NCBI GenBank assembly: GCA_028713125.1
Contig: JAQTOU010000008.1
Location: forward strand, 89,256-153,255
Direction of reading: 5' to 3'
Length of the DNA stretch: 64,000 nucleotides
Source: Elusimicrobiales bacterium
GTDB taxonomy: Bacteria; Elusimicrobiota; Elusimicrobia; Elusimicrobiales; UBA9959
Shown here: positions 1 to 8,802 of the stretch, one piece after another
How the letters are laid out: each line of letters begins with the position of its first letter
How positions within the stretch are numbered: position 1 is the first letter of the stretch
Notes under the pieces: generated by a model
The model's database searches: none
What the model saw: the letters and a program-made list of their open reading frames with translations, nothing else
What the model was told of the DNA's origin: nothing
Made by a program: the position numbers and the translations under genes

Positions 1-224
1 GGGCAGACCGCGCCGCAGACGCCGCCGAAAGTGTTGTGCCCCATGATAAGGGCGGCTGACCTTTTGAAATCGGAATTTTCCATCTGCCTCACGGCCATGA
101 TGAAGTCGGCGGGGGAACAGTCGGCCGGGCAGGCCGTCTTGCAGGGTTTCTCTTCGCAGTAAAGGCAGCGCTCCGCCTCGGTCTTGAGCTGCGCGTCGGT
201 GAGGAAGTTTATTTTATTTTTCAT
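1..224 (-). CDS. Dihydropyrimidine-dehydrogenase-type Fe-S/FAD oxidoreductase, N-terminus (partial)
   Basis: Only the first 74-75 codons are in the window; the gene runs off the left edge. I read the start as ATG at 224-222, preceded by a GGAAAGGTG ribosome site. The peptide has the Fer4_20 pattern found at the N-terminus of dihydropyrimidine dehydrogenase, PreT and glutamate synthase small subunits: RCLYCEEKPCKTACPADCSP, a short helix, then FGGVCGAVCP. These cysteines bind [4Fe-4S] clusters that pass electrons between flavins. The closest type by eye is the DPD/PreT group, which reduces uracil and thymine, and this fits the purine and pyrimidine breakdown genes next door. The rest of the domains cannot be seen, so the substrate is open. 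Confidence 0.75.
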   Translation of the reverse strand, partial: MKNKINFLTDAQLKTEAERCLYCEEKPCKTACPADCSPADFIMAVRQMENSDFKRSAALIMGHNTFGGVCGAVC

Positions 225-259
225 GGTGCACCTTTCCGAAGATATTAGATTTTATAAAT

Positions 260-2836
260 TTAACGGCTCTTGTGGCGGAATTTAGCGTTGAGGCGGAAAT
301 GTTCGCTGTCGAAGAAGAAGCGCGAATAGACCAGGAAACGGAAGCGGCCGCGGAGCAGCTCTTTGTCCGGCTTCGGCGACAGCTCCTTGATCTCCGAATC
401 GGCCGGCAGCGCGAGTATGTGGCAGCGGTGCCCGGGCAGGTTGCAGGGTTCGTCCAGGCGGAAGTCCAGGAGTTCTCCCTGTCTTTCCTTCCAGAGCCCC
501 TCCATGTTCAGCTGCACTTCGACGGGGCCAAGCGCCAGGTGCTTCAGCGGCGCGGCGTAATTTACCGCGGCCAGGTATCTCCCGTACTCGGACTGTGTCC
601 TTGCGAATTCGCATTTCAGGACGTTCCCGTTCGCGTCGGTGAAGTTGGACAGGGGCAGCGACGGGAGGAAAATATTGGTTTTCCTGGCGGCCCGCAGATT
701 GTGTCCGTTGAAGAACATCCAGGTCCTGACCGCTTTGGGCCCGGCATCTTTTTCAAAGATATAGACGGTGGAAGAGGCGGAGCCGCAGTTATTGCACGCG
801 GAGAAAAGGTTTTCCAGCAGGGCCTGTTTCCCCCTGGAGAAATTCAGCTCCAGGCACTCCACCGGCAGGTCCTCGAAGGATGAGCGGAATTCCACGCTCC
901 CTTCCACCAGCGCCGCCAGTTCCTCGTTGCTCTTGAAATGCAGTTCCGGGGCCAGGTTGCGCGCTATTTCAAGGTGCCTGAGCGCCTCTTTCCTGTCCCC
1001 ACGCAGTGAGTAAAGCGTGTTAAGGCGGTAATAAGTATTCGCCATCGCGTCATGCTTTCCGGCGCCTATAAATTTCCTGAGCTCCACGCAGGCGGTCTTA
1101 TAGTCCTTCCTCAGGATAGCCAGTTCGGCCAGGAGGAAGATGAAAAAATCGTTCTGCTCGGGAAGGCCGGCCGCTTCTTTCATGGCTTCTTCGGCTTTGT
1201 CCAGTTTCCCCAGCTCGAGCAGGCCCTGAGCAAGCGCGAACCTGAGCATGACGTTCTCCGGGTGGCGCTTTATCGCGGCGCGGGTGATCTCCATGGATTT
1301 TTCATGCTTTCCCAGCCAGGCGTGCGAGAAGGCGTCCACGAACCAGCCGAAAAGCCCGGCGCCCGGGACGGCCCTGGCGATGCGGTCGGCGTATTCCCTG
1401 GCTTTGGCGTAGTCGTTCGTGGTCATCCTGGCGCGGGCGCAGATGGCGAGGGCGCAGGGGTCTTCGCGGCCGTCCCGCAGGTAGGTCTCCATCGTCTTGA
1501 GCCAGTTCCTGGAGCCGTCGAGGTATTCGGCAAGCAGCCCGGCCCGCAGGCGGGTGTCCTGGTCCGGCGCCGCCTTCGCCAGCCGGGCCATCCTCGGCGC
1601 GGCTTTGTTCACGGCCGACTGCATCCCCATATGGTATGACAGCACGATCAGCAGATAGTTCGCGTCGACCGACCAGGGGTCCAGTTTCAGGGCCTTAAGC
1701 AAGTGGCCGTAGGCCTTGGGGACGGAGAAATCCGAAAAGTAGACGCGCCTGGCTTCTTCCAGGAGCTGCGCGGCTTCCTTCTTGTCGGCCGCTGAGACCT
1801 GCGGCGGCTTTTCCTCGGCCGAGGCCGGCGCCGTCACCCGCTCATCGGGGTTCAACAGGCCCTTTATACCGTCGAGTATCTGGGTTTTCAGCCCTTTCGG
1901 CCTGGCGGCCAGGCGTATCGCGTCGGCCAGCTCGCGCGCGTCCCCGTAGCGGCGCGCGGGATCCTTTTCCAGGCATTTCATAGTGACGACGCTCAGCGCG
2001 GCGGAGAGCTCTTTGTTGCGCTTCGACGGCGGCGGGCATTTCCCCTGCGTAACCGCCTTTATGAAAGCGGCGGTATTGTCCGTTTCGAAAGGGTGGGTCA
2101 GCGTCAGTAGCTCGTATAAGACCGTGCCGAGCGCGTAGATGTCGGCGGCGGGGCCGCCCTCCGCGCTGGCGAACATCTCCGGAGCCATATATCTCAAGGT
2201 TCCAAGCCTGGGCTGCCCCGTGGTTATGTCTCCCGAGTCGGTCATCTTGGCCAGGCCGAAGTCCGCGAGTTTGGGCGGGCCGACCCTGGAGAGGAGTATG
2301 TTGGACGGTTTTATGTCGCGGTGCAATATCCCCAGGGAATGCGCCTCGAAAAGGGCGTCGGCCACGCCGGCGATAAGCGCGGCGGCGTGGTTCTCGTAAT
2401 CCCCGTCGGCCAGCGGGGAGGCGGACAGCGGCCGCAGGAAATAGGGAAGGTCCTCGTCGCCGGGGGCGGGCGGCTGCAGGTAGCCGTACCTCTTCAGTTC
2501 CTCGAGATCGGCCGAGTTCTTTATCGTCCGGGCCAGGTCCAGGAAAGAGGCCAGCGGTTTGCCGTCGACGAATTCCATTGCGAAGTAGGGCAGGCCGGAG
2601 TGCTCGCCGTAGGAATAGATCTTTATGATGCCCGGATGTCCGCACCTGGCGATGGCGGCCGCCTCGCGGAGGAATCTTTTTTTATTGGTTTCCGTAGCCT
2701 GCTCCGGGAGTAGCATCTTGATGGCCGCGTCCCGCTTCAGCGTCTTGTCATAGGCCTTGTAAACCACACCCATGCCGCCGCGGCCGAGTTCCCCGGTGAT
2801 CTTGTGCCCGCTTATTTCGGCGCCGTTTTCCATCAT
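260..2836 (-). CDS. Serine/threonine protein kinase with TPR repeats
   Basis: About 858 aa. The N-terminal 310 residues are a Hanks-type kinase: glycine loop GRGGMGVVYKA, ATP-binding Lys in AAIKML, catalytic HRDIKPSN near residue 174, DFGLAK near 194 and the APE motif near 220. An unusual insertion of roughly 50 residues (about 100-150) lies before the catalytic loop. Residues about 350-640 are TPR-like helical repeats, suited to protein docking. The last 200 residues are a domain I do not recognise, with a CNNCG motif. No transmembrane segment is evident, so it is probably cytosolic. I prefer ATG at 2836; an in-frame TTG lies two codons upstream and neither has a clear ribosome site. It is divergent from ssnA. 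Confidence 0.88.
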   Translation of the reverse strand: MMENGAEISGHKITGELGRGGMGVVYKAYDKTLKRDAAIKMLLPEQATETNKKRFLREAAAIARCGHPGIIKIYSYGEHSGLPYFAMEFVDGKPLASFLDLARTIKNSADLEELKRYGYLQPPAPGDEDLPYFLRPLSASPLADGDYENHAAALIAGVADALFEAHSLGILHRDIKPSNILLSRVGPPKLADFGLAKMTDSGDITTGQPRLGTLRYMAPEMFASAEGGPAADIYALGTVLYELLTLTHPFETDNTAAFIKAVTQGKCPPPSKRNKELSAALSVVTMKCLEKDPARRYGDARELADAIRLAARPKGLKTQILDGIKGLLNPDERVTAPASAEEKPPQVSAADKKEAAQLLEEARRVYFSDFSVPKAYGHLLKALKLDPWSVDANYLLIVLSYHMGMQSAVNKAAPRMARLAKAAPDQDTRLRAGLLAEYLDGSRNWLKTMETYLRDGREDPCALAICARARMTTNDYAKAREYADRIARAVPGAGLFGWFVDAFSHAWLGKHEKSMEITRAAIKRHPENVMLRFALAQGLLELGKLDKAEEAMKEAAGLPEQNDFFIFLLAELAILRKDYKTACVELRKFIGAGKHDAMANTYYRLNTLYSLRGDRKEALRHLEIARNLAPELHFKSNEELAALVEGSVEFRSSFEDLPVECLELNFSRGKQALLENLFSACNNCGSASSTVYIFEKDAGPKAVRTWMFFNGHNLRAARKTNIFLPSLPLSNFTDANGNVLKCEFARTQSEYGRYLAAVNYAAPLKHLALGPVEVQLNMEGLWKERQGELLDFRLDEPCNLPGHRCHILALPADSEIKELSPKPDKELLRGRFRFLVYSRFFFDSEHFRLNAKFRHKSR

Positions 2837-2849
2837 TTGCAAGCCCGAA

Positions 2850-2878
2850 CCGACAATTTGATTTTACTATAATATAAT
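2850..2878 (+). promoter_or_regulatory. Candidate promoter of the ssnA operon
   Basis: The 49-bp gap between the divergent kinase and ssnA genes is AT-rich. CCGACA (2850-2855) matches TTGACA at 4 of 6, followed after 17 bp by a perfect TATAAT (2873-2878). A second TATAAT overlaps at 2868-2873. An AGGAG ribosome site at 2881-2885 serves ssnA. Confidence 0.35.
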
Positions 2879-2891
2879 TCAGGAGACTATT

Positions 2892-4268
2892 ATGAAACAG
2901 AAGACCCTTTTGATAAAGAACGCGCTGGTGCTGGCCACCATGGATGGGGCAGGCCGGGAGATGAACGGCGGCGAGGTCTATATCGAGGGGCCCGAAATAA
3001 AGAAAGTCGGCAGGAACCTTAAAGTAAAAGCCGACACTGTCATTGACGCTAAAGGGTGCGTAGTCCTGCCCGGCTTCGTGAACACCCACCACCATCTTTA
3101 CCAGACACTCACCCGCAACCTCCCCAAGGTGCAGGACGCCAAGCTTTTCGACTGGCTTATTTACCTCTATGATATCTGGAAGCACGTAAATCCCGAGGCG
3201 ATATACGCCAGCACCCAGGTGGGCCTCGGCGAGCTGCTCCTGACCGGCTGCACCACCAGCTCCGACCATCTTTATCTTTTTCCGAAGCAGAACAGCGGCT
3301 TCTTCATAGACACCCAGATAGAGGCTGCCCGCGAGCTCGGCATGCGCTTCCACGCCACCCGCGGCTCCATGTCCCGCGGCCGCTCCAAAGGCGGGCTCCC
3401 GCCGGACAGCGTGGTGCAGGCGGAAGACTTTATCATGAAGGACTGCGAACGGCTGGTCCATAAATTCCACGACGCGGAAAAGTTCGCGATGACGCGGGTG
3501 GCGCTTGCGCCCTGCTCGCCTTTCTCCGTAACGACAGAGCTTCTTAAGCTTACCGCCGTGATGGCCAAGAAATGGGGCGTGCGGATGCATACCCATCTCG
3601 CGGAAACTATAGACGAAGAAGCTTTCTGCAAAAAACTTTTCAAAATGCGCCCGCTGGAATATATGGAGTCCGTCGGTTGGGTCTCCGAAGGCAATGCCTG
3701 GTTCGCCCACTGTGTCTACATTAACGAGGCGGAAGCCAAAAAGATGGGGAAGACCCGTACCGGCGTGGCCCATTGCCCCTGCTCGAATTTGCGCCTGGGT
3801 TCCGGGATAGCGCCCATAAGGATGTTCCTGAATCATAAGGTCCCGGTGGGCCTGGCCGTGGACGGCTCGGCTTCCAACGATTCCTCGGACATGCTCGGCG
3901 AGATCCGCCAGGCCATGCTTGTTCAGCGCGTAAAAGCGGGCGTAGAAGCCATGCCCGCGCGCGACGCTTTTAAGCTGGCGACGCACGGCGGGGCTTTCGT
4001 GCTTGGCCGCGCCGATATCGGCTCTATCGAGCCAGGTAAAGCCGCGGATATCGCCATCTTCGACGTGAGCGGCCTGGATTTCGCCGGGTCGAAGTCGGAC
4101 CCGCTGGCTTCGCTTCTTTTCTGCGGTGCCTCGCACCGGACAAAATACACCATAGTCAACGGCAAGGTAGTGGTCAGGAACGGCCGCCTTGTAAATGTGG
4201 ATGAATTCAAGCTGGCCGAGCGCGCGAATAAAGCCGCGGCTTCTCTTTACAGGAAAGCCGGCTGTTAG
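2892..4268 (+). CDS. ssnA: 8-oxoguanine deaminase / SsnA-like amidohydrolase
   Basis: 458 aa, amidohydrolase superfamily (TIM barrel). Metal ligands and catalytic residues are all visible: HxH at His66/His68 in NTHHHLYQTLTR, His235 and Glu238 in HTHLAET, His273 in FAHC, and Asp324 in VDGSASNDSSDML. The NTHHHLYQTLTR signature is typical of the 8-oxoguanine deaminase/atrazine-hydrolase branch, which turns 8-oxoguanine into urate, rather than of guanine deaminase. AGGAG lies 6 bp before the ATG. It is the first gene of a plus-strand run with xanthine dehydrogenase genes, so a purine catabolic role is a good fit. The substrate is inferred; another amino-purine or triazine is possible. Confidence 0.82.
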   Translation: MKQKTLLIKNALVLATMDGAGREMNGGEVYIEGPEIKKVGRNLKVKADTVIDAKGCVVLPGFVNTHHHLYQTLTRNLPKVQDAKLFDWLIYLYDIWKHVNPEAIYASTQVGLGELLLTGCTTSSDHLYLFPKQNSGFFIDTQIEAARELGMRFHATRGSMSRGRSKGGLPPDSVVQAEDFIMKDCERLVHKFHDAEKFAMTRVALAPCSPFSVTTELLKLTAVMAKKWGVRMHTHLAETIDEEAFCKKLFKMRPLEYMESVGWVSEGNAWFAHCVYINEAEAKKMGKTRTGVAHCPCSNLRLGSGIAPIRMFLNHKVPVGLAVDGSASNDSSDMLGEIRQAMLVQRVKAGVEAMPARDAFKLATHGGAFVLGRADIGSIEPGKAADIAIFDVSGLDFAGSKSDPLASLLFCGASHRTKYTIVNGKVVVRNGRLVNVDEFKLAERANKAAASLYRKAGC

Positions 4269-4285
4269 AGCTCTGAGGGGGGGAG

Positions 4286-5395
4286 ATGAAGAAAAACAAG
4301 ATCAAGAGGATCGCCATAAATACCGGCGGCGGGGACGCGCCGGGTTTGAACGCCGTGATAAGGGCGGTGGTGGTCTCCGCCCTTAACAAGGGCTACGAAT
4401 GCTTCGGGATAAGGGACGGCTATAACGGGCTCATGAAGCCCGAGGACTATCCCGAGGGCGGCCTTATCCCGCTTACCCGCCACAGCGTACGCGGTATAAC
4501 CCACCTGGGCGGCACGATACTGGGCACTACCAACAAGGGGAACCCCACCAAATACCCGACGATGGGCCCGGACGGTAAAATGTATGAAAAAGACCGCAGC
4601 GACGAACTGGTGGCGGCTTTTAAAAAGAACGGCCTGGACGCGCTGGTGGCGCTGGGCGGGGACGGCTCGCTCGGCATCGCGAATGTCCTGGCCGAAAAAG
4701 GCATACGCGCAATAGGCGTCCCCAAGACCATCGACAATGACCTGGACAAGACCGTTATAACTTTCGGTTTCGATACCGCAGTTTCTTTCGCCACCGAATG
4801 CCTGGACCGGCTGCACTCCACCGCCGACGCTCACCGCCGGGTGATGGTCGTCGAGGTGATGGGCCGCTATGCCGGCTGGATAGCGCTCAACGCCGGGGTT
4901 TCCGGCAATGCCGACGCTATACTTATCCCGGAGATACCCTACGATATAAATAAAGTAGCCGCGGCTCTTAAAGAAAGGCCAAAGCGCGGGAAGCATTACG
5001 CCATCGTCGTAGTGGCCGAGGGCGCCAAGCCCAAGGGCGGCGCGGTTTCCGTGGTCAGCAAAGAACTTGGCCGCGCGGAAAAGCTTGGCGGCGCCGGCGA
5101 GCGCGTCGCTAAAGAGCTAGAGCCGCTTGTCGGCAAGGAATGCCGCACCGTGGTTCTGGGCCATCTCCTGCGCGGCGGCAGCCCTACGACTTTCGACCGC
5201 CTTATCTCGCTGCGCTTCGGCGCGGCTGCGGTGCGCGCCCTCGAAGAGGGTTATTCCGGAGTGATGGTGGCGCTCGACCCGCCGGTAGTGCGCTATGTGC
5301 CGCTGAAAGAGGCCACCAGCCGGATGAAAGTGGTCCCGCTCGACTGCGATACGATAGTGACGGCTCGCGACCTGGGCATCACTTTTGGAGACTAA
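4286..5395 (+). CDS. pfkA: 6-phosphofructokinase
   Basis: 369 aa, PFK-A family; phosphorylates fructose 6-phosphate in glycolysis. Visible motifs are GGGDAPGLNAVIR, GGDGSL (124-129), PKTIDND (146-152) and MGRYAGW. The residue after GGD is Gly, which in this family goes with ATP, while Lys in PKTIDND is the residue found in PPi enzymes and in Gly/Lys ATP-PFKs such as those of actinobacteria. I therefore call it ATP-dependent. A GGGGGGGAG ribosome site directly precedes ATG. It sits oddly between a purine deaminase and a Mo-cofactor enzyme, abutting the next gene with no gap. Confidence 0.92.
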   Translation: MKKNKIKRIAINTGGGDAPGLNAVIRAVVVSALNKGYECFGIRDGYNGLMKPEDYPEGGLIPLTRHSVRGITHLGGTILGTTNKGNPTKYPTMGPDGKMYEKDRSDELVAAFKKNGLDALVALGGDGSLGIANVLAEKGIRAIGVPKTIDNDLDKTVITFGFDTAVSFATECLDRLHSTADAHRRVMVVEVMGRYAGWIALNAGVSGNADAILIPEIPYDINKVAAALKERPKRGKHYAIVVVAEGAKPKGGAVSVVSKELGRAEKLGGAGERVAKELEPLVGKECRTVVLGHLLRGGSPTTFDRLISLRFGAAAVRALEEGYSGVMVALDPPVVRYVPLKEATSRMKVVPLDCDTIVTARDLGITFGD

Positions 5396-5998
5396 ATGAT
5401 CTCAGCCATCATATTAGCGGCGGGAGGATCGGACAGGATGGGGCGGCCCAAGGCCATACTCCAATGGAGGGGCAAGCCCTTCATAGAGCATGTATGTTCT
5501 TCCCTGCGGAGCGCCGGGGTGGAAGACCTTGTGGCGGTTCTTGGGAGCGCCTCGAAAGAGATACTGTCCGCCTGGACACCGACGGGAGAGAAGGTCGCGG
5601 TTAATCTCAAGCCGGAGCATGGTCAGCTTTCTTCCCTGCGGGTCGGATTAGGAGAGGTTTCGGAGTTCTCTGAAGCGTTCCTGGTTTGCCTCGCCGACCA
5701 GCCGACCATAGATCCCGACACTTATAAAAAGGTCATAGACTGCTGGCTTTTAAATAAAGACTCGATAGTCATACCCCGGACTTTCCGAGCTTCGGATTCG
5801 CGCCTTAAGCGCGGCCATCCCATCATCATCCCGGCGGCGCACCGGCAGCTCTGCTTCGAGGGGCCTTTGGACAAAGGTCTGCACTGGGTGACGCATCATC
5901 CTTCCGTAAAGATCCTCGATCTTGAAGTAAAAGACCCCGAAATAATCCGCGACTTCGATACCCCGGAAGATTACGAGGCGCTTGTAAAGGCCGGCTGA
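5396..5998 (+). CDS. mocA: MocA-like molybdenum cofactor nucleotidyltransferase
   Basis: 200 aa. NTP-transferase fold: LAAGGSDRMGRPKAILQW at the N-terminus binds the nucleotide, CLADQPTID carries the metal-binding Asp, and RGHPIII is typical of the MocA/YgfJ family. These enzymes add CMP (or GMP) to molybdopterin for molybdenum hydroxylases. Its ATG begins on the base after the pfk stop codon, and its TGA overlaps the next ATG, so the genes are co-transcribed. With XdhC and MoaD-like proteins downstream, it very probably matures the two Mo hydroxylases of this island. Confidence 0.85.
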   Translation: MISAIILAAGGSDRMGRPKAILQWRGKPFIEHVCSSLRSAGVEDLVAVLGSASKEILSAWTPTGEKVAVNLKPEHGQLSSLRVGLGEVSEFSEAFLVCLADQPTIDPDTYKKVIDCWLLNKDSIVIPRTFRASDSRLKRGHPIIIPAAHRQLCFEGPLDKGLHWVTHHPSVKILDLEVKDPEIIRDFDTPEDYEALVKAG

Positions 5999-7236
5999 TG
6001 TTCCCGGTAATAGTACTCCTGGCCGTTTTCCTCCTCATCGCCGTGCGGCAGGTGGGAAGCTTCCGCTTCGAGATCTGGCAGGCGATGTGCGCCGGCGCGG
6101 TCGCCGTGCTTCTTTCCGGAGGGATAAAGCCGGCTGCCGCCCTGGCCGCGATCGATCCGGACGTGATGCTTTTCCTGTTCGGGATGTTCGCCGCCGGGCA
6201 GGTCTTCGAACTGAGCGGCTGGCTGGCGCATGCGAAGTACGAAGTTTTCAAGCGGGCCCGCACCGAGGAGAGCCTTCTTCTCCTGCTGGTTTTCTTCATG
6301 GGCCTGGCCTCGGCTTTCCTGATGAACGATACGCTGGCGATAATCGGAACTCCGGTGGCGCTGCTTCTGGCCCGGAAACACGGGATCGCGCCCAAGGCTC
6401 TGCTTCTTGCCCTGGCTTTTTCTATTACCGTCGGCAGCGTTATGAGCCCGATAGGCAATCCCCAGAATTTGCTGGTGGCCGTAAAAGGGGAGGTGGCGGC
6501 GCCTTTCCACACTTTCTTCAAATATCTCGCGATCCCTACATTTATAAACCTCGGAGCGGTCTTCCTGCTGGTGCGCTTTTTCTACCGGCAGGAATTCAGG
6601 AAAGTCGCCCTGACCCATTCCCAGGAACCGGTAAAAGATAAAGCGCTGGCGCTGCTCGCAAAAATTACGGCGGGGGTGCTTTGCATGATGATAGCGGCGA
6701 AGATCGTGCTGGTCTCCATAAACCCCGCGCTTGATTTCCGGCTTACCTGGATAGCACTGGCCGCCGCCCTGCCCGGCCTGCTGTTCAGCCCGCGCCGCTT
6801 CGAGATACTGCGCAAGACCGACTGGAGCACGCTGGCTTTCTTCGCAGCGATGTTCATCCTGATGCGGAGCGTCTGGGATACCGGCTTCTTCCAGGCCCTT
6901 ATCGCCAGGTCCGGGGCGGACATAGCCGGGCTCGGCCCTATAATGGCTGTCAGTGTTTTGATGAGCCAGCTTATTTCCAATGTGCCGCTGGTGGCGCTGT
7001 ATCTGCCTATGCTGCGGCATGCCGGAGCGGGAACGCCGGAATTGATGGCCCTCGCGGCGGCTTCCACTTTTGCCGGCAATTTGTTCATTTTGGGCGCTGC
7101 AAGCAATGTGATAATAATCCAGAACGCGGAGAAAAAAGGCGGGGCCACCATAACCTTCCTCGAGTTCGCCCGGGTCGGGGTTCCTCTGACTTTTATAAAT
7201 GGCATAATATACTGGGTTTTCCTGAGGTACATATGA
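5998..7236 (+). CDS. ArsB/NhaD-type anion permease (ion transporter superfamily)
   Basis: 412 aa, about 10-12 hydrophobic segments. It resembles the ion transporter (IT) superfamily (ArsB, NhaD, citrate carriers): NDTLAIIGTPV in the first half with GNPQN shortly after, and ISNVPLVALYLP with GAASNVIIIQNAEKKGG in the second half, the usual two-fold repeat. The substrate cannot be read from sequence; a carboxylate or oxyanion is likely. From its position, urate, a purine ring-opening product or molybdate are possibilities but not shown. It overlaps the mocA stop by one base and the cyclase start by four. Confidence 0.8.
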   Translation: MFPVIVLLAVFLLIAVRQVGSFRFEIWQAMCAGAVAVLLSGGIKPAAALAAIDPDVMLFLFGMFAAGQVFELSGWLAHAKYEVFKRARTEESLLLLLVFFMGLASAFLMNDTLAIIGTPVALLLARKHGIAPKALLLALAFSITVGSVMSPIGNPQNLLVAVKGEVAAPFHTFFKYLAIPTFINLGAVFLLVRFFYRQEFRKVALTHSQEPVKDKALALLAKITAGVLCMMIAAKIVLVSINPALDFRLTWIALAAALPGLLFSPRRFEILRKTDWSTLAFFAAMFILMRSVWDTGFFQALIARSGADIAGLGPIMAVSVLMSQLISNVPLVALYLPMLRHAGAGTPELMALAAASTFAGNLFILGAASNVIIIQNAEKKGGATITFLEFARVGVPLTFINGIIYWVFLRYI

Positions 7237-8777
7237 AGAATATTATATTGTTCGGCGATCCTGAAAAAGCTGCGCGCAAAGAGAAGATGACGGAGTTCTT
7301 CAACCTCCTCACCATCCCGCTTTTCCTGGCCTTTGTGAATTCGGCTTTCTTCCGGATAGCGATGGTCGCCTTTACCGGCGGCCAGGGCGGCAGCGACACC
7401 AACGCCACGCTGACGAATATAAGCCTTGGAGCGCGCCATACCGGCGTCAATATCGGGACAGGGTTCATCCTGATGATCGTCATGGTCTATATCTGGGGCC
7501 GCCCGGCCTACCTTTACGTCAGAAATCCGGATGAGAAACTAAAAGCCAAGATCCGGGTCCGGCTGGGGAATGTATACCGCGACGCTTTCCTCATGCTTGT
7601 CATCGCCCAGGGCATCGCGCTGGCCGTCCCGGGTTTTACAGGCCGTCTTTCCTGGCAGCATTACGCCGCGGCCGGCATAGCCTTTCTCGCCCAGGCCGCG
7701 CTGGTGATAGCGCAGATAGACGCCCACCTTTCCAAGCAGAAGAAACTGATCGAGGCTCTTTACGCGCCAGAGGAACTGTTTAGCCTGCGGTCTGGCTTCT
7801 CCATTCCCCTCTACGTGAAGGTCTCTTCGCTGATCATAGGTTTTGCGGTTATCCCTTTTATCCTCATCTATATCCTCTTCCTGAACAGGGTTCCCTGGGA
7901 TGTTTTCGCGGCTGACCTGGGCATGATGCTCTTCCTCTCCGGTGTGCTTCTGCTCGGCGGTCTTTCTTCCATCTACAACGGCGTTCAGGTCCCGCTGGAC
8001 GGGCTGATAGCCAAGATGAAGCGCGTAGCTGGCGGGGATTTCGTAAAGACCCGCATTTATTTCTCCGACGAGGTCGCCTATCTAAAAGCCGGCTTCAACG
8101 AAATGGTGGACGGGCTTAAGGAGCGGGAGGAGCTGCAGGATACCTTCGGCAAGTACCTGTCTATAGAGATAGCCAGGGAGCTCATAAAGAACAAGAAGGT
8201 GAACCTGGGAGGGGAGGACATGGTGGCGGCCGTGATGTTCTGCGATATCCGGAACTTCACTCCGCTCAGCGAAAAGCTTTCAGCTTCGGAGCTGGTGGAT
8301 TTCCTGAACAACTACTTCCACTATATTACCCCGCCGATAACCGCAAATAAGGGCGTCATCAACAAGTTCATGGGCGACGCCGTGATGGCGATCTATACCC
8401 CGCTGCTCGGCTCCGAGGACTATGCCGCCGACGCCGTGCGCGCGGCGGTCGGGATGCGGAAGGCGCTGGCCGAGCTGAACGCTTCCGGAAAGGCCCCCGG
8501 GGTAGTGGATTTTGGGATAGGGATACACGCCGGCAAGCTGGTGGGCGGGAACGTCGGGACGGCCTTCCGCCTGGAATATACTTTCATCGGGGATACCGTA
8601 AATATCGCCTCCAGGCTGGAGTCGAAAACCAAGGAACTGAACACCGATATAATCGTCAGCGGGGCCGCGCTGGAGATGGCCCGCGGTTCCCTCGGAAACT
8701 CGGTTTCCTTCGCTCCCCTCGGTAAGGTCGCGCTTAAAGGCAAAACCGAAACGATGGAGCTCTATAAGGTAGTTTAG
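7233..8777 (+). CDS. Membrane class III adenylate cyclase
   Basis: 514 aa. Residues 1-250 hold about six hydrophobic segments, followed by a HAMP-like linker (about 250-300) and a class III cyclase domain (about 325-514). Metal-binding aspartates are Asp338 (CDIRNFT) and Asp382 (FMGDAV); Lys378 and Thr450 sit at the base-selecting positions, and Asn457/Arg461 (VNIASR) stabilise the transition state. A Lys/Thr pair marks the class IIIb adenylate cyclases, of which CyaC-like members respond to bicarbonate. The start overlaps the permease stop by ATGA. No cAMP receptor is visible in the window. Confidence 0.9.
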   Translation: MKNIILFGDPEKAARKEKMTEFFNLLTIPLFLAFVNSAFFRIAMVAFTGGQGGSDTNATLTNISLGARHTGVNIGTGFILMIVMVYIWGRPAYLYVRNPDEKLKAKIRVRLGNVYRDAFLMLVIAQGIALAVPGFTGRLSWQHYAAAGIAFLAQAALVIAQIDAHLSKQKKLIEALYAPEELFSLRSGFSIPLYVKVSSLIIGFAVIPFILIYILFLNRVPWDVFAADLGMMLFLSGVLLLGGLSSIYNGVQVPLDGLIAKMKRVAGGDFVKTRIYFSDEVAYLKAGFNEMVDGLKEREELQDTFGKYLSIEIARELIKNKKVNLGGEDMVAAVMFCDIRNFTPLSEKLSASELVDFLNNYFHYITPPITANKGVINKFMGDAVMAIYTPLLGSEDYAADAVRAAVGMRKALAELNASGKAPGVVDFGIGIHAGKLVGGNVGTAFRLEYTFIGDTVNIASRLESKTKELNTDIIVSGAALEMARGSLGNSVSFAPLGKVALKGKTETMELYKVV

Positions 8778-8802
8778 TTAAAATTAGTAAAATAATTACG
8801 CC

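Noticed and set aside
2748..4136. A 462-codon minus-strand open frame opposite ssnA
   Set aside because: ssnA has complete catalytic motifs; the opposite frame is a shadow that also overlaps the kinase start.
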